DNA from: Amorphophallus konjac
Taxonomy: Eukaryota; Streptophyta; Magnoliopsida; Alismatales; Araceae
DNA length: 64,000 nucleotides
Assembly: GCA_022559845.1 (NCBI GenBank)
Contig: CM040126.1
Location: 221,780,641 to 221,844,640 of the forward strand
Direction: 5' to 3'
Shown here: one piece after another, positions 32,776 to 44,472 of the stretch
Layout of the letters: every line of letters starts with the position of its first letter
Numbering within the stretch: the stretch's first letter is position 1
Translations under genes and position numbers: made by a program
The notes under the pieces: generated by a model
Told to the model about the DNA's origin: nothing
The model's database searches: none
Seen by the model: only the letters and a program-made list of their open reading frames with translations

Positions 32776-35700
32776 GTCGGCCTGGCAGCTGAAGACAACA
32801 AGTGGTACCTTGACAGTGGCTGCTCCAGGCACATGACAGGTGACCGATCCAAGTTCAGTAAGATAGAGATGAAGGTAGGGGGTCTGGTCAAGTTTGGAGG
32901 AAAGAACAAAGGTAAGATAATTGGAGTTGGCACAGTAGGTAAGACTTCCACAAACTCCATTGAAAAGGTTCTACTTGTGGAAGGTCTGCAACACAACCTG
33001 ATTAGCATTAGTCAGTTATGTGACAAGGGTCACAGGGTTGTATTTGATGATAATTCATGCAAAATCTTTGAAATAAATTCTGATGTGGTTAAATTTGTAG
33101 CCAATAGGATTAATAATGTCTACATAGTAGACTTAGATGAGGAATCTCAATCTAATATTTGTTTATCTGCCAATTCTGATAATGATGTTTTTGAATGGCA
33201 TAGACATCTAGGTCATGCTAGCTTTACTACTTTAAATAAATTGGTCAAGCATGATTTAGTTAGAGGCATGCCTAGAATTAAATTCAATTCTATATCAAAA
33301 TCATGTGATGCCTGTGCTCTAGGCAAATAGACCAGAAATTCCTTCAAATTAAGATCTGAGCCATTGTCCTCTAGACCAATGGAACTTCTCCATATGGACC
33401 TTTTCGGTCCCACTAGAACTCAGAGTCTTAATGGAAACAGGTTTCGATATGTCATCATAGATGACTTCTCTAGATATTCATGGATATTCTTCTTAGCAAA
33501 TAAAAGTGATGCATTTTAAAAGTTTAATATGTTTTTCAATAAGGTCAAACAAGAAGGAAAACACAAGATCTGTACTATTCAATCTGATCATGGAGGTGAG
33601 TTTGAAAACTCCATGTTTTCTGATCTTTGTGAAAGAGAGGGACTAACTCACAGGTTTTCTTCTCCCAGGACACCTGAACAGAATGGGATTGTGGAGAGAA
33701 GAAATAGAACTGTGGTGGAGATGGCCCGAACCATGCTGATTGAAAGTAAGTTACCTAGAAGGTTTTGGACAGAAGCGGCCAATACAACAACTTACATAAT
33801 CAATAGGGCCATGGTAAGACCCATTCACAAGAAAACACCCTATGAGCTTCTAAAAGGTAAGAAACCAAACTTGTTTCATTTCAGAATTTTTGGAGCAAAA
33901 TGTTTTATTCACAATAATGACAAGAAAGATTTAGACAAGTTTGACGCTAAAAGCTCCCCTGGAATATTTTTGGGATATTCAGAAGTGTCTAGGGCATATA
34001 GAGTCTTCAACATAACAGACAAAAAGGTTGAAGAGTCTCCACACATTATATTCAGTGAAAAGAAAGATGTGTCTAACATTGAAAATTTTGACAGGAACTC
34101 CAATCATGATGGGGAATTCCTAGAAGACCAAGAAGAAGAGAAGACTCAGGCGAGTGGAACAACAAATCCTCTCAATCAGGAAGGGCCAAGAGAAACAGGT
34201 GAGTCTTCAACTAATGTTAGATTTCTTAAAGACCATCTGATAGATAATGTCATAGGCAATCCTGAAGATCCTCTTCGGACTAGGTCTCATTTTAGGAATG
34301 TGAATAATGAAGACTTAATTGCTTTAGTCTCACAAATAGAACCCAAATCAATAGAAGAGGCCTTGGTTGATCAAGCTTGGGTCAATGCCATGAGTGAGGA
34401 ATTAGGCCAGTTCGAAAGAAATAATGTCTGGGAACTTGTTCCAAGACCAGATAATGTTAATATCATAGGAACTAAGTGGGTGTTCAAAAATAAAATGAAT
34501 GAAGATGGAGTCATCTTAAGGAATAAGGCCAGATTAGTAGCCAAGGGCTACTGTTAGGAATTTGGTGTAGATTTCGATGAATCCTATGCACCTGTTGCTA
34601 GGATGGAGGCTATAAGACTGTTGCTTACTTTTGCATGCTCAAAGAACATAAAACTCTAACAAATGGATGTTAAAAGTGCTTTTTTAAATGGAGTCATTAA
34701 GGAAGAAGTTTTTGTTGAACAACCCCCTGGATTTTAATTTTCTCCTCAACCTGACCAAGTTTTCAGGTTAAACAAAGCCTTATATGGTCTAAAGTAGGCT
34801 CTAAGAGCATGGTATGAAAGATTGACTGAATTTCTGATCAGCAGGGGCTACAAAAGAGGTAAGGTTGATAAAACTCTATTTACCAAGGGTACAAATAGAG
34901 ATCTCATCATAGTTCAGGTATATGTAGATGACATAGTATTTGGATCAACTAAGCATGAACTATGTGATGAATTTTCTAAAATGATGTCTGCTGAATTTGA
35001 AATGAGTTTGGTTGGTGAACTAAAATACTTTCTTGGCATGCAGGTACAGCAGCTAGAGGATGGGTGCTTCATCAACCAGACCAAATACACATTGGAACTA
35101 TTCAAGAGGTTTGGTATGGAAAACTTAAAGCACATTACAACACCCATGGGTACCAATACCTCACTGGATGCAGATGAGACAGGTAAAGAAGTAAATGCCA
35201 AACTTTGTCGAGGTATGATTGGATCTCTTCATTACTTGACAGCTTCTAGACCTGATATACAATTCAGTGTAGGAATGTGTGCAAGGTATCAATCTAGATC
35301 TACTGAATTACATTTAGCTGCAGTGAAAAGAATTTTCAGATATTTGTCAACTACACATTCTCTTGGTTTATGGTTTCCTGCATCACACACATTTAACTTA
35401 GTTGCATACACAGATGCTGATTATGCAGGCTGTAAACTAGACAGGAAAAGCACTAGTGGTCATTGTGAATTTTTGGGTGGGTGTTTAGTGTCTTGGGGCT
35501 CCAAGAAACAACATTCTGTGGCCCTCTCCACTACAGAAGCTGAATATGTAGCTGCAGGGAGTTGTGGAACACAAGTCATATGGATTAAACACCAGCTTCA
35601 GGACTACCAAGTAGACCTGGGGTGCACACCTATCTATTGTGATAACACAAGTGCCATTAATCTTGCCAAAAATCCTGTTTTGCATTTACTCACCAAACAC

Positions 35701-35862
35701 ATAGAGATAAGGCATCATTTCATAAGAGATGAGGTTTCTAAAAACAATTTTGAACTGATTCATGTAGGCACAGATAATCAGATTGCTGACATCTTCACTA
35801 AACCTTTGGATAATGAAAAATTCGCAACACTGAGAAGAGAATTAGGCTTATACAAACTGTGA
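32776..35862 (+). pseudogene. Copia B pol: protease, integrase, reverse transcriptase, RNase H with six nonsense codons
   Basis: Pol lies in the +1 frame relative to gag and begins just after a TAG. Protease: WYLDSGCSRHMTGD near 32800. Integrase: zinc finger WHRHLGHA ... CDACALGK (33197-33327), catalytic core with HMDLFGP, QSDHGGEFEN and TPEQNGIVERRNR. Reverse transcriptase: NNVWELVPRP through VYVDDIVFGS near 34920. RNase H: YTDADYAGCKLDRKSTSGH near 35415 and STTEAEYVA. In-frame stops are at 33328 (TAG), 33517 (TAA), 34555 (TAG), 34657 (TAA), 34735 (TAA) and 34795 (TAG). At 33328, 34555 and 34795 the conserved family residue is glutamine (CAG). No frameshift is evident, so decay is by point mutation. 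The last codons read LGLYKL. Confidence 0.93.
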
Positions 35863-37273
35863 AGTCTGTTCTTTTTGTGAGGGGGAGTTCTGTCTATCTG
35901 TTGGTTAGCTTTCAGGACTGCTTTGAGTGAGGGGGAGCTGATTAAGCTATGAGAGGAAGAGTTCTTTGACAGATTCAAAAAGTTTGACCAGATATGTGTC
36001 TTTGCTGGCTTTCATGACAGATCTAGTGTGGTTCTCTCAGACAGTAGAATGTCACTTAATTCTTAAGTCTATAAGTCAGTGATTCTAAAATCCAGTCAGA
36101 ATCTTTCCTTTAGTATTCTTTCAGAGATCTGGATTAATTGTAAAAGGTATATCTTCCTACATTGTAAATAATTCTGGTTCAGGCCAAAACTTGTATGTCT
36201 TAATATCTGACCCAATCAGCTTGAAATCTAGACTTCAAGACTCACTTCAAGAAATAGTCCTTCTGGTATTGTTTTCAATCATTCTATCTCTTCAACACAA
36301 GGGCTTAACTGAACAAACATGTCTTGTTTTGGGCACTGAGAAACTGGGAGTTTCATCAATGAAATGAATATTTCTCTTATGTCATGAGGTGTCAAATGCT
36401 TAAAAATGAATGAGAAGACATGACAGAGCAATGGTGGCTTGCTGGTGAGTAACTGGGGACTCTGGCCTCTAATCAAGGCGTTTTCTCAAGTCAAAAGCCA
36501 CAGTTACTAACTCTGTTCCTTAATAAAAAAAATAAAGGAAGTAATGAGGTACTCACTCTTAGTAACTGGGGATTCAGGCCTCTAATCAAGGTGTATCTCT
36601 AATGTCAAAAGAGTGAATCACCAACTTACTCATTGATCTTCTTGAAAATCATCTCAAAAATTCCTTGTTGTTGTGCAACTAATGGATTGCTTGTCCTCAA
36701 TACCTCGAGAACACCTCTCTGAATTTGTCTCTTGCTGTCTTGTAGGATCGTTGAATGCTCAGCTATATCAGGCCATACTTGTTAACTCCTGCTCTAAATC
36801 ATACACTTTGTATGCTGATAAACCTTTCTATCATTCTATGTCTCTATTGTGTACTGGAGTCTACAGAATCTTCACTTGAGTTTAGAACCTCACTTATTCT
36901 CTTAAGACCTACTCATGACTTTCTGCACTAAGCAGTTACTGCACTTCATCCTCATGTCTCCAGCACTTTCATATATTCTGTATTTCCTTTTGCTGATGTC
37001 AAAGGGGGAGAGAAGTTTAGTAATATCAGTAGATCAGATCATGAGTCTTGGGGGAGATATGTTCTTGTGTTCTTGAGCCAAGGAAATAACTTGTATTGTG
37101 AGGAAAAGAGCTGAGAGTGAGCTGTGGGGGAGTGGTTTTTAAGAAAGAAAGAATTCTGCCGTAGCAATTAATTTGTCTGTGCTTGCACTTGCTTTGAATT
37201 TGCTTTGTTTGTTGAAGTTGCAGTTAATTGCTTGATATGCCATGATATTGCTTGATTCATAGTGTTGCCATCA
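35863..37273 (+). other. Copia B 3' noncoding internal region, no env
   Basis: About 1.4 kb between pol and the polypurine tract. Some Sireviruses carry an envelope-like ORF here; none is visible. Purine-rich segments GAGGGGGAG occur at 35880 and 35928. A motif of about 65 bp (GTAACTGGGGACTCTGGCCT followed by CTAATCAAGG) at 36449-36510 is repeated at 36558-36620 as GTAACTGGGGATTCAGGCCT. Extra purine tracts near 37005, 37050 and 37125 resemble the multiple polypurine tracts reported for Sireviruses. Confidence 0.6.
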
Positions 37274-37290
37274 TCAAAAAGGGGGGAGAT
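37274..37290 (+). other. Polypurine tract of Copia B
   Basis: TCAAAAAGGGGGGAGAT directly before the 3' LTR start TGTTGCATCC. Confidence 0.9.
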
Positions 37291-37489
37291 TGTTGCATCC
37301 CTACGATTTTGATGATGTCTCACACTATAAATCAATCTTCTATCTCTAGATTAATTCATGTTTCATCATGTTAATGAGTGCAGTACATATGATTGTCAGA
37401 TAATGTGCTCCCCTGACGCTGAGAATGCTCCCCTGGAGCAGCGATTGCTCCTCTGTGCATGAGTGTGTGCATGAGTGTTCTATCAGATT

Positions 37490-38760
37490 CGCAAGTCTGT
37501 ATAGCGTGTCACTCACGTCTGAAGTCCATACATTGGTCCTCAGTTTAAGCCTGTACAAATGGACTTATAGTTAAAGTCCATACATTCTCAGCTGAACCCC
37601 ATGTCTACACAGTGGCCTCAAGCGTCTCAAGTCTACACACTGTCTTCGGCCTCAAAGTCTGTACAGTCGCTGCACTATACAAGTCCATACACTGGCAGCC
37701 CTGCAGAAGTCTATACATTGGCTCAAACATTCCAACTCTGTTCATTGGTCCTTCGAACACTCCAAGTCTATACAGTCTGCTTTCACGATTCAGAGTCTAT
37801 ACATCGTTCCTTAAAGGCTAAGTGTATACACTACTCACCGTCTCACCAAGCGTCTCACTTGCTAGTCTATACATCGCAGTTGAGCATCAAAGTCTGTACA
37901 CTGCTCATCGTCACAACTTGCGTCTCACTGAGCATCCATTCACTGTAAAGTCTGTACAGACTTCATCGTCTTGAGAACATCTCATGCCTTTACCAAAGTC
38001 TGTACATTGGCAGCCTCTTACCTACGTTGCACTTTGAAGTCTGTACATCGAGTGAAGTTTGTTTAAGTCTTTACATCGCATAGCTCTTCATATAGGAAGT
38101 CTATACACTGCTTGCAAGTGTTCAAGTCTGTACAGCCTGATTTATCGTTCAGAGCTCAAAGTCTATACATCATGGGCTTCAGTTCTTCGAGTCTGTACAT
38201 CCTTCAAGGGCCAAGTGCATACACTGTCTCGCTCACATCTTCAAGGGTGATTGAGCATCGTGAAGTCTGGTTGAGCATCGTGAAGTCTGATTGAGTATTG
38301 TGAAGTCTATTCAGTGGATGAGCATTGTAATGTCTATACATTGGTAGAGTCTGTACATCAGACGTGCATGCTCGCCTGTCCCCCCGGATGCTCTCCTAGG
38401 ACCGAGTATGCCCTCCAGTGACTGCTAATGCTTCCCTAACTTTGAGGATGCTCCCCTGGAGCAGCGATTGCTCCCCAGAAACAACACGTGCTCCACATGC
38501 TCCCCTGACGCTGGTGATGCTGTCCAGAGGCCATAGATGCTCCCCTGAGACTTCATATGCTCCCGTGTGAGAACGCACTAGTCTCTGGGTATTTAAAAGA
38601 ATTGTATTACATGCATTCCCTTTCACAATGCATGCGCTTTCACAAGTCTATACACTGAGTTTGCTTGAAGTCTCACAAGTCTATACACTCCCTCAGTGTA
38701 CACACTTACTTAATCTGTTATCCTAATGTCTATACATTCGTATCTGACTAAACTAACTAA
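37490..38760 (+). repeat. AAGTCTATACA repeat field in the Copia B LTR
   Basis: About thirty copies of AAGTCTRTACAYTG-like words at irregular 15-45 bp spacing, for example near 37560, 37635, 37705, 37790, 38095 and 38155. Between 38365 and 38570 a second word, TGCTCCCCTG, recurs about ten times. The first word is the core of minisatellite B at 1766-2780, where spacing is nearly regular. Confidence 0.85.
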
Positions 38761-38912
38761 TCACAGTTGTTTGTCTCTGCCTGCAGGTGATATAGGTCTA
38801 TGATTGGGCACGTGAACCAAGGATGATACCTGACACGTGATCCGAGAAGGCTCTGGAAAGGGAGGGAACGAGACTCCCTCGTGTGAAGGCCTGAAACTCA
38901 GGTCGAAAGCCA

Positions 38913-38920
38913 TATAAAAG
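38913..38920 (+). promoter_or_regulatory. TATA box, Copia B right LTR
   Basis: TATAAAAG, identical to 29679-29686. Confidence 0.6.
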
Positions 38921-39507
38921 GTGCCCTCTGCGAAGAGATGGAGTGAACTGGAGAAAAAGCCTAAGAGCAGAATTCCCGAGCAGAAGAAGAAAAGAGAGAG
39001 AGAGCCTCCACGTTCTAGAAAGAAGATAGAGAGAAAAGATTAGAGAGCAGTCATGTGAGAGAAAAGTCTGAGTGAGAGAGAAGAGTCTATTTGCTTCTTC
39101 GGAAGCTACATTTGTATTTGATTTTTCTGAAACGATTTGTGTTCATCGTTGGTCTTGTTTGCATTTCTATTTTTCCTTTTATTTCTTCACATATCTGATC
39201 TTGAGTTGTTACCCTCCGGTGTTTGGAGGAAGGGAGTGTTACTCCGGTTTCCCTCTAGGCTGCAGAGGAAGAGAGATCTTAGATCTCTAGTTTTACTAGT
39301 GACGGGTTGTCATTAGCAGGTTCCCTCCGGGTTGGAGGAAGGGAGAGCTATCTCCGGTTCTGTTCTAGCTAGTAGCTGGAACAGGTTCCAAGCTCTGTGG
39401 GTAGCAGAGTTTGGTTGAGGGATCTGTTTCCCTTGGTTATTCAAGCTGTGTGGCAGCACTTTGTTCGCAGACTGAGTCTGCAGGTTTCTAGAATTGGCTA
39501 GTGGAAT

Positions 39508-39565
39508 CCTTACTCTAGTTGGAGTGAGGGGTGGATGTAGATTGTGGATTACAATCAAACCACCT
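39508..39565 (+). other. Conserved two-hairpin structure, Copia B right LTR
   Basis: Same stems as 30272-30329. The base following the inner stem differs (CAAACCACC for CGAACCACC) outside the pairing. Confidence 0.65.
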
Positions 39566-39817
39566 TAAAATCTCTTGTCTCCTCTGTGGTTTGCTGCAAT
39601 CGTTGATGCTCTCTATCTGCTTGGCAATGTGCTTGTGTGTGGACGGCCTATTCTAATCGCATTTTATTACTCTGTCTTAGTTTCTCACTGCATTGGCTAA
39701 TTTGTTTAGCTATATTCGGTAGGGTGATTTTCGAAGGAGTGATTTTCCGCTGAAGTTATTTAAATAGGAAGTGATCTATTCATCCCCCCCTTCTATATCA
39801 CTCTTGCTGCGCTAACA

Positions 39818-41129
39818 AATGCGAACACTCGTGCTGGCGCTCTAGATCTTCCGACTGGCTTTGCTGTTGCTGGCGCTGCTGTAGCTGCTACAAGGGCTTT
39901 ACTGGCTATAGTTAACTGAGCCTTCAGACAATCCTTGATCTTGTGATCCGGGCTTCCACATCTAAGACACCTGCCAGTAATCATCCAGCACTCCTTACCT
40001 CCATGCCATTTCCCGCAATGCTTGCATTCCGTCTTATCACCTGGCGATCCTCCTGATCCACCGGCTTGTGGTGAAACTACCTTTGTCGGTGCATAATTTG
40101 ACGGTCGAGAGAAAGGCTTCTGCTTCTTCATGCGGTCTTGACGTTAAAAACTCGACGATGACCTCTTCATCAATGCTTTCTTCTCTTCTTGATACTGGTA
40201 CATTTCACTTTCTTGATGACATGCCGCACTAAGAGCCTCTTCCATCGTCCGATGATTGTAGGCCACCAATCTCGTCCTCAATGACGATTGAAGACCCATC
40301 ATGAACTTCTTCACCTTCCTCCTCTCATCAGTCATAATATGATGTGCATATCTCGCTAGCTCCGCAAAACGTACCTCATACTCGAGCACCGTCATGGATC
40401 CTTGAGTCAGAGTAAGAAACTCCTGCTCCATTTTGTCTTGGACATGCTCGGGAATATACTTGGCCTTGAATAGATGAACGAATTCTTCCCATGTCGCTTC
40501 TACCAGTCCGTCCTCAAATTGGTTTCGAAGAACAGAGGACCACCACACATCAGCACGCTTCTGAAATCATATGATCCAATTTTTGAATGAGCACAACGCT
40601 AACCAATCACTTTGCACCAAAATATGAAAAATAGTTCTTTTACCTCCATCATAAATGTTGCCAGATTGACTTTCTCATTCTCCTCACATCGAATGGTCTG
40701 AAACACCTTCTCCATGGCCTGCAACCAATGCTCCACAACTAGGGGTTGACTCTCCCCCTTAAAAGATGGCGGGTTCATTCGTCGGAACCGCTCCATAATC
40801 GATGGTCCGTCAATGTCCCTTTGAACTAACTCCGGTTGTGGTGGGGCCTAAACCATTCATAACATGGATAAGTCACAAAGTCCACTTAGCCTAAGGTGGA
40901 ACTCTCATCGTTTACATCGTACCTAAGCTCGAGCTTGAACTTGGGCTTATAACGCTGCATGCGCGTCTGCCTGAGTCTGCATCACTCGCACCAATCCTTT
41001 CATAAATGCGCCGTAGTCAACCAATGGTGGCGGTGGCGGCACAGGCAATCCTTGTTGACCTTCTTCCTCATCTCTCCTAGGCTCCTCCTCTCGAGCAGGG
41101 GCAGCAGCACGACGACCACGAGACGCCAT
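39818..41129 (-). pseudogene. Tekay A gag (broken)
   Basis: Starts at the ATG at 41129, 165 bp after the PBS on the minus strand, with an alanine/arginine-rich N-terminus (MASRGRRAAAPAREEE). The Gag core follows in pieces: MERFRRMNPPSFKGESQPLV (40796-40599) and ATWEEFVHLFKAKYIPEHVQ through TRLVAYNHRTMEEALSAA (40548-40144). Two CCHC knuckles follow at 40131-39793: CKHCGKWHGGKEC and CLRCGSPDHKIKDC. Stops near 40945, 40565 and 40143 and a disturbed segment near 40630 separate the pieces. Copia B cuts it at 39818; its natural continuation is the protease region at 17243. Confidence 0.88.
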
Positions 41130-41294
41130 AACCTTAGAAAGTAATAATTTAGTAAGGTGATAGCTTACATATATATATTCCTTATGTATTTTTTTCCTTC
41201 ATCTATTCTCATTTTTTCTACAAATATGTGGAACTACCTAGATTTTGGGATATGGACCTAGCTGATGGTTTACTTATGTAATTTCTCAACCTTT

Positions 41295-41307
41295 GGCTCT
41301 GATACCA
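41295..41307 (-). other. Primer-binding site of Tekay A
   Basis: TGGTATCAGAGCC on the minus strand, five bases inside the right LTR edge at 41313. Confidence 0.9.
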
Positions 41308-42739
41308 CTTCATGTAGCACCCCACCTTAGAATCCGGTTCAGTTCCCAACTCTCATCGAATTTAGGAGAGATGTCACAGTGGGAAAAAACCCAACAAAAT
41401 AGAAATTGGTTGAAGAATTACATAAATAAAGAGAACAATAAGCAGCAGAAGAAATTTCAAGCCCATCAGTTAATTCCATTTCTCAAAATCACAATAGTCC
41501 AAAACTGATAAGCAGAAAGTTACTTACAATAGTCCATTATTACAAATTTCAAATGTTCTAACAACAAATCACCTCAAATGGGAAATAAAGATATCTAAAT
41601 AGTACACCAAATTTTCGCGTTCGGATTCACTACGCGTTAACTCCTCGTCCTCACCGAGGGAATCACATGAAAATGGTTAGCAAGTATGAGTCTAGGAATA
41701 GGCTCATCAAGTCACTATCCTCCAATTTTCTCCTTTATCCATGCCTAAGTCACTACGATGATGAAATAAATTTACAAAAATTTATGAGACATAGAATATC
41801 TGAAATCAGGTTGATAAGGATAGAAAACAAGTATAATATAGAAACAAGTGTTTATGTGACCATAGTCTTATGTTTCAGAACTCTTATACATGCTCGGGTT
41901 TTAGATAACAGAAACAGAAATTTTAGAATTTACAGATGATTGAACAGATTTCAGAGAACAGAATTTTAGAATTTACACAGTTTCAGAAATCATATGCCAG
42001 GTTTCAGGTATAGAGATAGAATTTCATATAACATATGGCCAGACACAATGCCCAAATCACTATTAGAAGGTCAGAACAGTCAGATACTCAGTCACCAAGG
42101 CAATGGAGACGAGTCTTGGTTACTGCGTAGAACCAGGGGAAGCCCTTCCCACCTTAACCAGTGGAAATTATCCACCTCCAAGATTTCACCTCGTGCCCTC
42201 GAGGCCAGAACAGATTGAGCATCCCCACAGGGGCATTTCTATAGTTTGGCTCTACGCCCTTTTATGGCAGCAATGTCCATATAGCCAATATGATAGCTTA
42301 ATTTTTCCATAGATTTCAGGGGTGCAATAGGTTTCAGATTTTTGAAAACAGAAACAATCTTATTTCTAAGTTACACATGCTTATAAAATGGTTCGTAATT
42401 ATAAGCACAGAATTTTAGTGAATACAAAATTTTTACAGCAAGTTACTAACTTATTCATCTATCATTTCCTAATTTTTCATATTTTTCGGAAGCAAAATGA
42501 CCTTTCAAAACTCTTTATTTGTAGGTTTTGGGAATTTACAAAATAGGTTTATAATTTTTGGTCACCCATGCGTAGAAATCAATTCATAACTATGAGTGCA
42601 GATTTTCTGTGAGCACAAAAATTTTATAGTGAGTAATTAATATGGTTTTCTATCATTTTCCAATTTTTTAAATTTTTCTGAATTAATTTGACCTCTCAAA
42701 ATACACCTTTTCTGAGTTGTTAAAAATCGGGACAGAACA

Positions 42740-43205
42740 CAAGATGCATCGACCTTAGTCTCAGCATCTACATGACATGCATCGACCTTAGTCTGAGCAT
42801 CTACAGGACATACATGGACCTTAGTCTGAGCATCTACTGGACATGCATCGACCTTAGTCTGGACATGCTTGGACCTGGGTCTGAGCACATTTGGACATGC
42901 ATCGACCTTAGTCTGAGCATCTATATGACATGCATCGACCTTAGTCTAGACATGCTTGGACCTGGGTCTGAGCACATTTGGACATGCATCGAACTTAGTT
43001 TGGACATGCTTAAACCTGGGTCTGAGCACATTTGGACGTGCATCGACCTTAGTTTGGATATGCTTGACCTGGGTCTGAGCACATTTGGACGTACATCGAC
43101 CTTAGTTTGGACATGCTTGGACCTGGGTCTGAGCACATTTGGACATGCATCGACCTTAGTTTGGACATGCTTGGACCTGGGTCTGAGCACCTTTGGACAT
43201 GCATG
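42740..43205 (-). repeat. 54/33-bp tandem array, Tekay A right LTR
   Basis: Same units as 7880-8372 but in a different order of long (54-bp) and short (33-bp) variants. Short units near 42740-42840 and 42900-42930 contain GAGCATCTA. Copy number and order differ between the two LTRs, showing array turnover after insertion. Confidence 0.85.
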
Positions 43206-43801
43206 GACTTGTGTAGGGCAGAAAAATGCCATTTTCATTTAAAACCCGGCCGATCATCATGCAAAATAAGTAAATAAATGGAAAACTCAGAATTTTCATA
43301 AAAACCTTATTTCTTATGCTTTTCAAATTCTTTTTGACCCAAAACACCTAAGAAAATCAAAAACCAAATAATGACATAAAAAGAACCATTCAGGTTTGGG
43401 ACTTACATGATTGCATTAACATACTAGGGTTTTTGACTACGTAAACAAAATAGAATCTTAACAAAAACCAAAGCAGGTATTTGGGGCTCATATAAAACAA
43501 TCTCCTGAGTAAATTAGAACATGCCAAAGGGATATTTTGAAGTTTAGAAACCTACCTTATCAATGAAAAATCATAAATTGAGAGACACATCCCAGTGAAT
43601 TCCCTCGCCGAATCGCGCCCACGGCGGCACGACGACCATCTAGAAGCCTCTACGAAGACCCTCACACAACCTCCCTTCTAATCCTCTGCAACAAGGGCAC
43701 TCACAACCCCTTCTCAAAGCAAGGAGTGCCTTGCTATGGTTTGTAGACAATAAAAGGAAGGAAAAAAAAGATACAAGAGTTTGCCCAATCCTCTAAGCAC
43801 A

Positions 43802-43813
43802 CCCTTATATAAA
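43802..43813 (-). promoter_or_regulatory. TATA box, Tekay A right LTR
   Basis: TTTATATAAGGG on the minus strand, which would direct transcription into gag. Confidence 0.55.
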
Positions 43814-44472
43814 GCCAAAACCCTTTTAAGAATAGATCTAAATCCTAGCCATTGCTTCAAGTCTACCCAAATAGATCTAAATCCTAGCCATTGCTTCAGA
43901 TCTACCCAAATCTAATAGCAAGACATTGATCTGAAACAATCATGGCCTCCACAAGCTCTTGTTGGCCATTCGAATGTCAATCACGTGGAGGGTATATGGA
44001 GGACACTATTCATGTTCCACTTTAAAAATTAATATCTCACAAGGTAAAAATGATTAGAAAAATCTAATTGTTACCCATTAACCACCTTGATTTACTCTAC
44101 CATGAAAAATTATCAAATAAATATTTGGCCTTAAAAATGAAATTGAGTGAATAGTAAAAAATGTGAAAATGAATAGTAATTAGGTTGGGTCATAGTCTAT
44201 CCTAAACTATATGAATTTGTGTCTAAGCCCTTATATGTTCTACTAGTGAATGGATATAATATAAGAAGGGCTTATGTTAACAATTAACTTATAAAATTTT
44301 AATTGTTCGAAATTCTAAATCTATAATTACCAAAAAACTTATATTTAATGCATTATCTATTTTATTTATTTATTTGGTTGTGAATTTAACAAAACATGTA
44401 CTAAATACCTATTTTATCAATTTAAATAGCCGAAATGCTTTATAATTTTTTGAGAAAATCCCGGGAACTACA

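Larger units (their letters stand above)
17244..39817 (+). mobile_element. Copia B: Sirevirus-like Ty1/Copia, plus strand
   Basis: LTRs start TGTTGCATCCCTACG and end GCTGCGCTAACA or GTTGCGCTAACA. The PBS follows at 30583 and the polypurine tract ends at 37290. Flanks AATGA (17239-17243) and AATGC (39818-39822) agree at four of five bases and represent the target duplication inside Tekay A. Domain order gag, protease, integrase, RT, RNase H defines Ty1/Copia. A long coiled coil in Gag, LTRs of 2.5 kb and the conserved two-hairpin block fit Sireviruses. Without Tekay C the element is about 11.8 kb. Confidence 0.93.
37291..39817 (+). mobile_element. Copia B right (3') LTR
   Basis: 2527 bp, uninterrupted, and the reference copy that shows the empty Tekay C target near 38140-38150 (GATTTATCGTTC). 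It contains the repeat fields, TATA box and two-hairpin block described for the left LTR. Confidence 0.95.
6447..44472 (-). mobile_element. Tekay A: minus-strand Ty3/Gypsy chromovirus (Tekay/Del type), heavily nested
   Basis: LTRs begin TGTAGCACCCC and end CACTACA or AACTACA. They flank, read on the minus strand, a methionine-tRNA PBS (41295-41307), gag (41129 to 39818), protease-RT-RNase H-integrase-chromodomain (17243 to 13779) and a polypurine tract (13784-13800). Without its insertions the element would be about 11 kb, normal for Tekay/Del. Two later elements interrupt it: an inverted Copia at 8759-12899 and Copia B at 17244-39817. The flanks AGTAG (left) and GATAG (right) match at only three of five positions, so the target duplication is imperfect or decayed. 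The element sits inside the LTR of E0. Confidence 0.9.
41313..44472 (-). mobile_element. Tekay A right (5') LTR
   Basis: 3160 bp from TGTAGCACCCCACC to CCGGGAACTACA on the plus strand, uninterrupted. It provides the empty-site reference for the inverted Copia insertion. The 54-bp tandem array is at 42740-43205. Confidence 0.92.

Noticed and set aside
36673..36879. 68-codon ORF in the Copia B 3' region as a possible env remnant
   Set aside because: Too short, with no signal peptide, transmembrane segment or similarity to plant retrotransposon env-like proteins that I can see.
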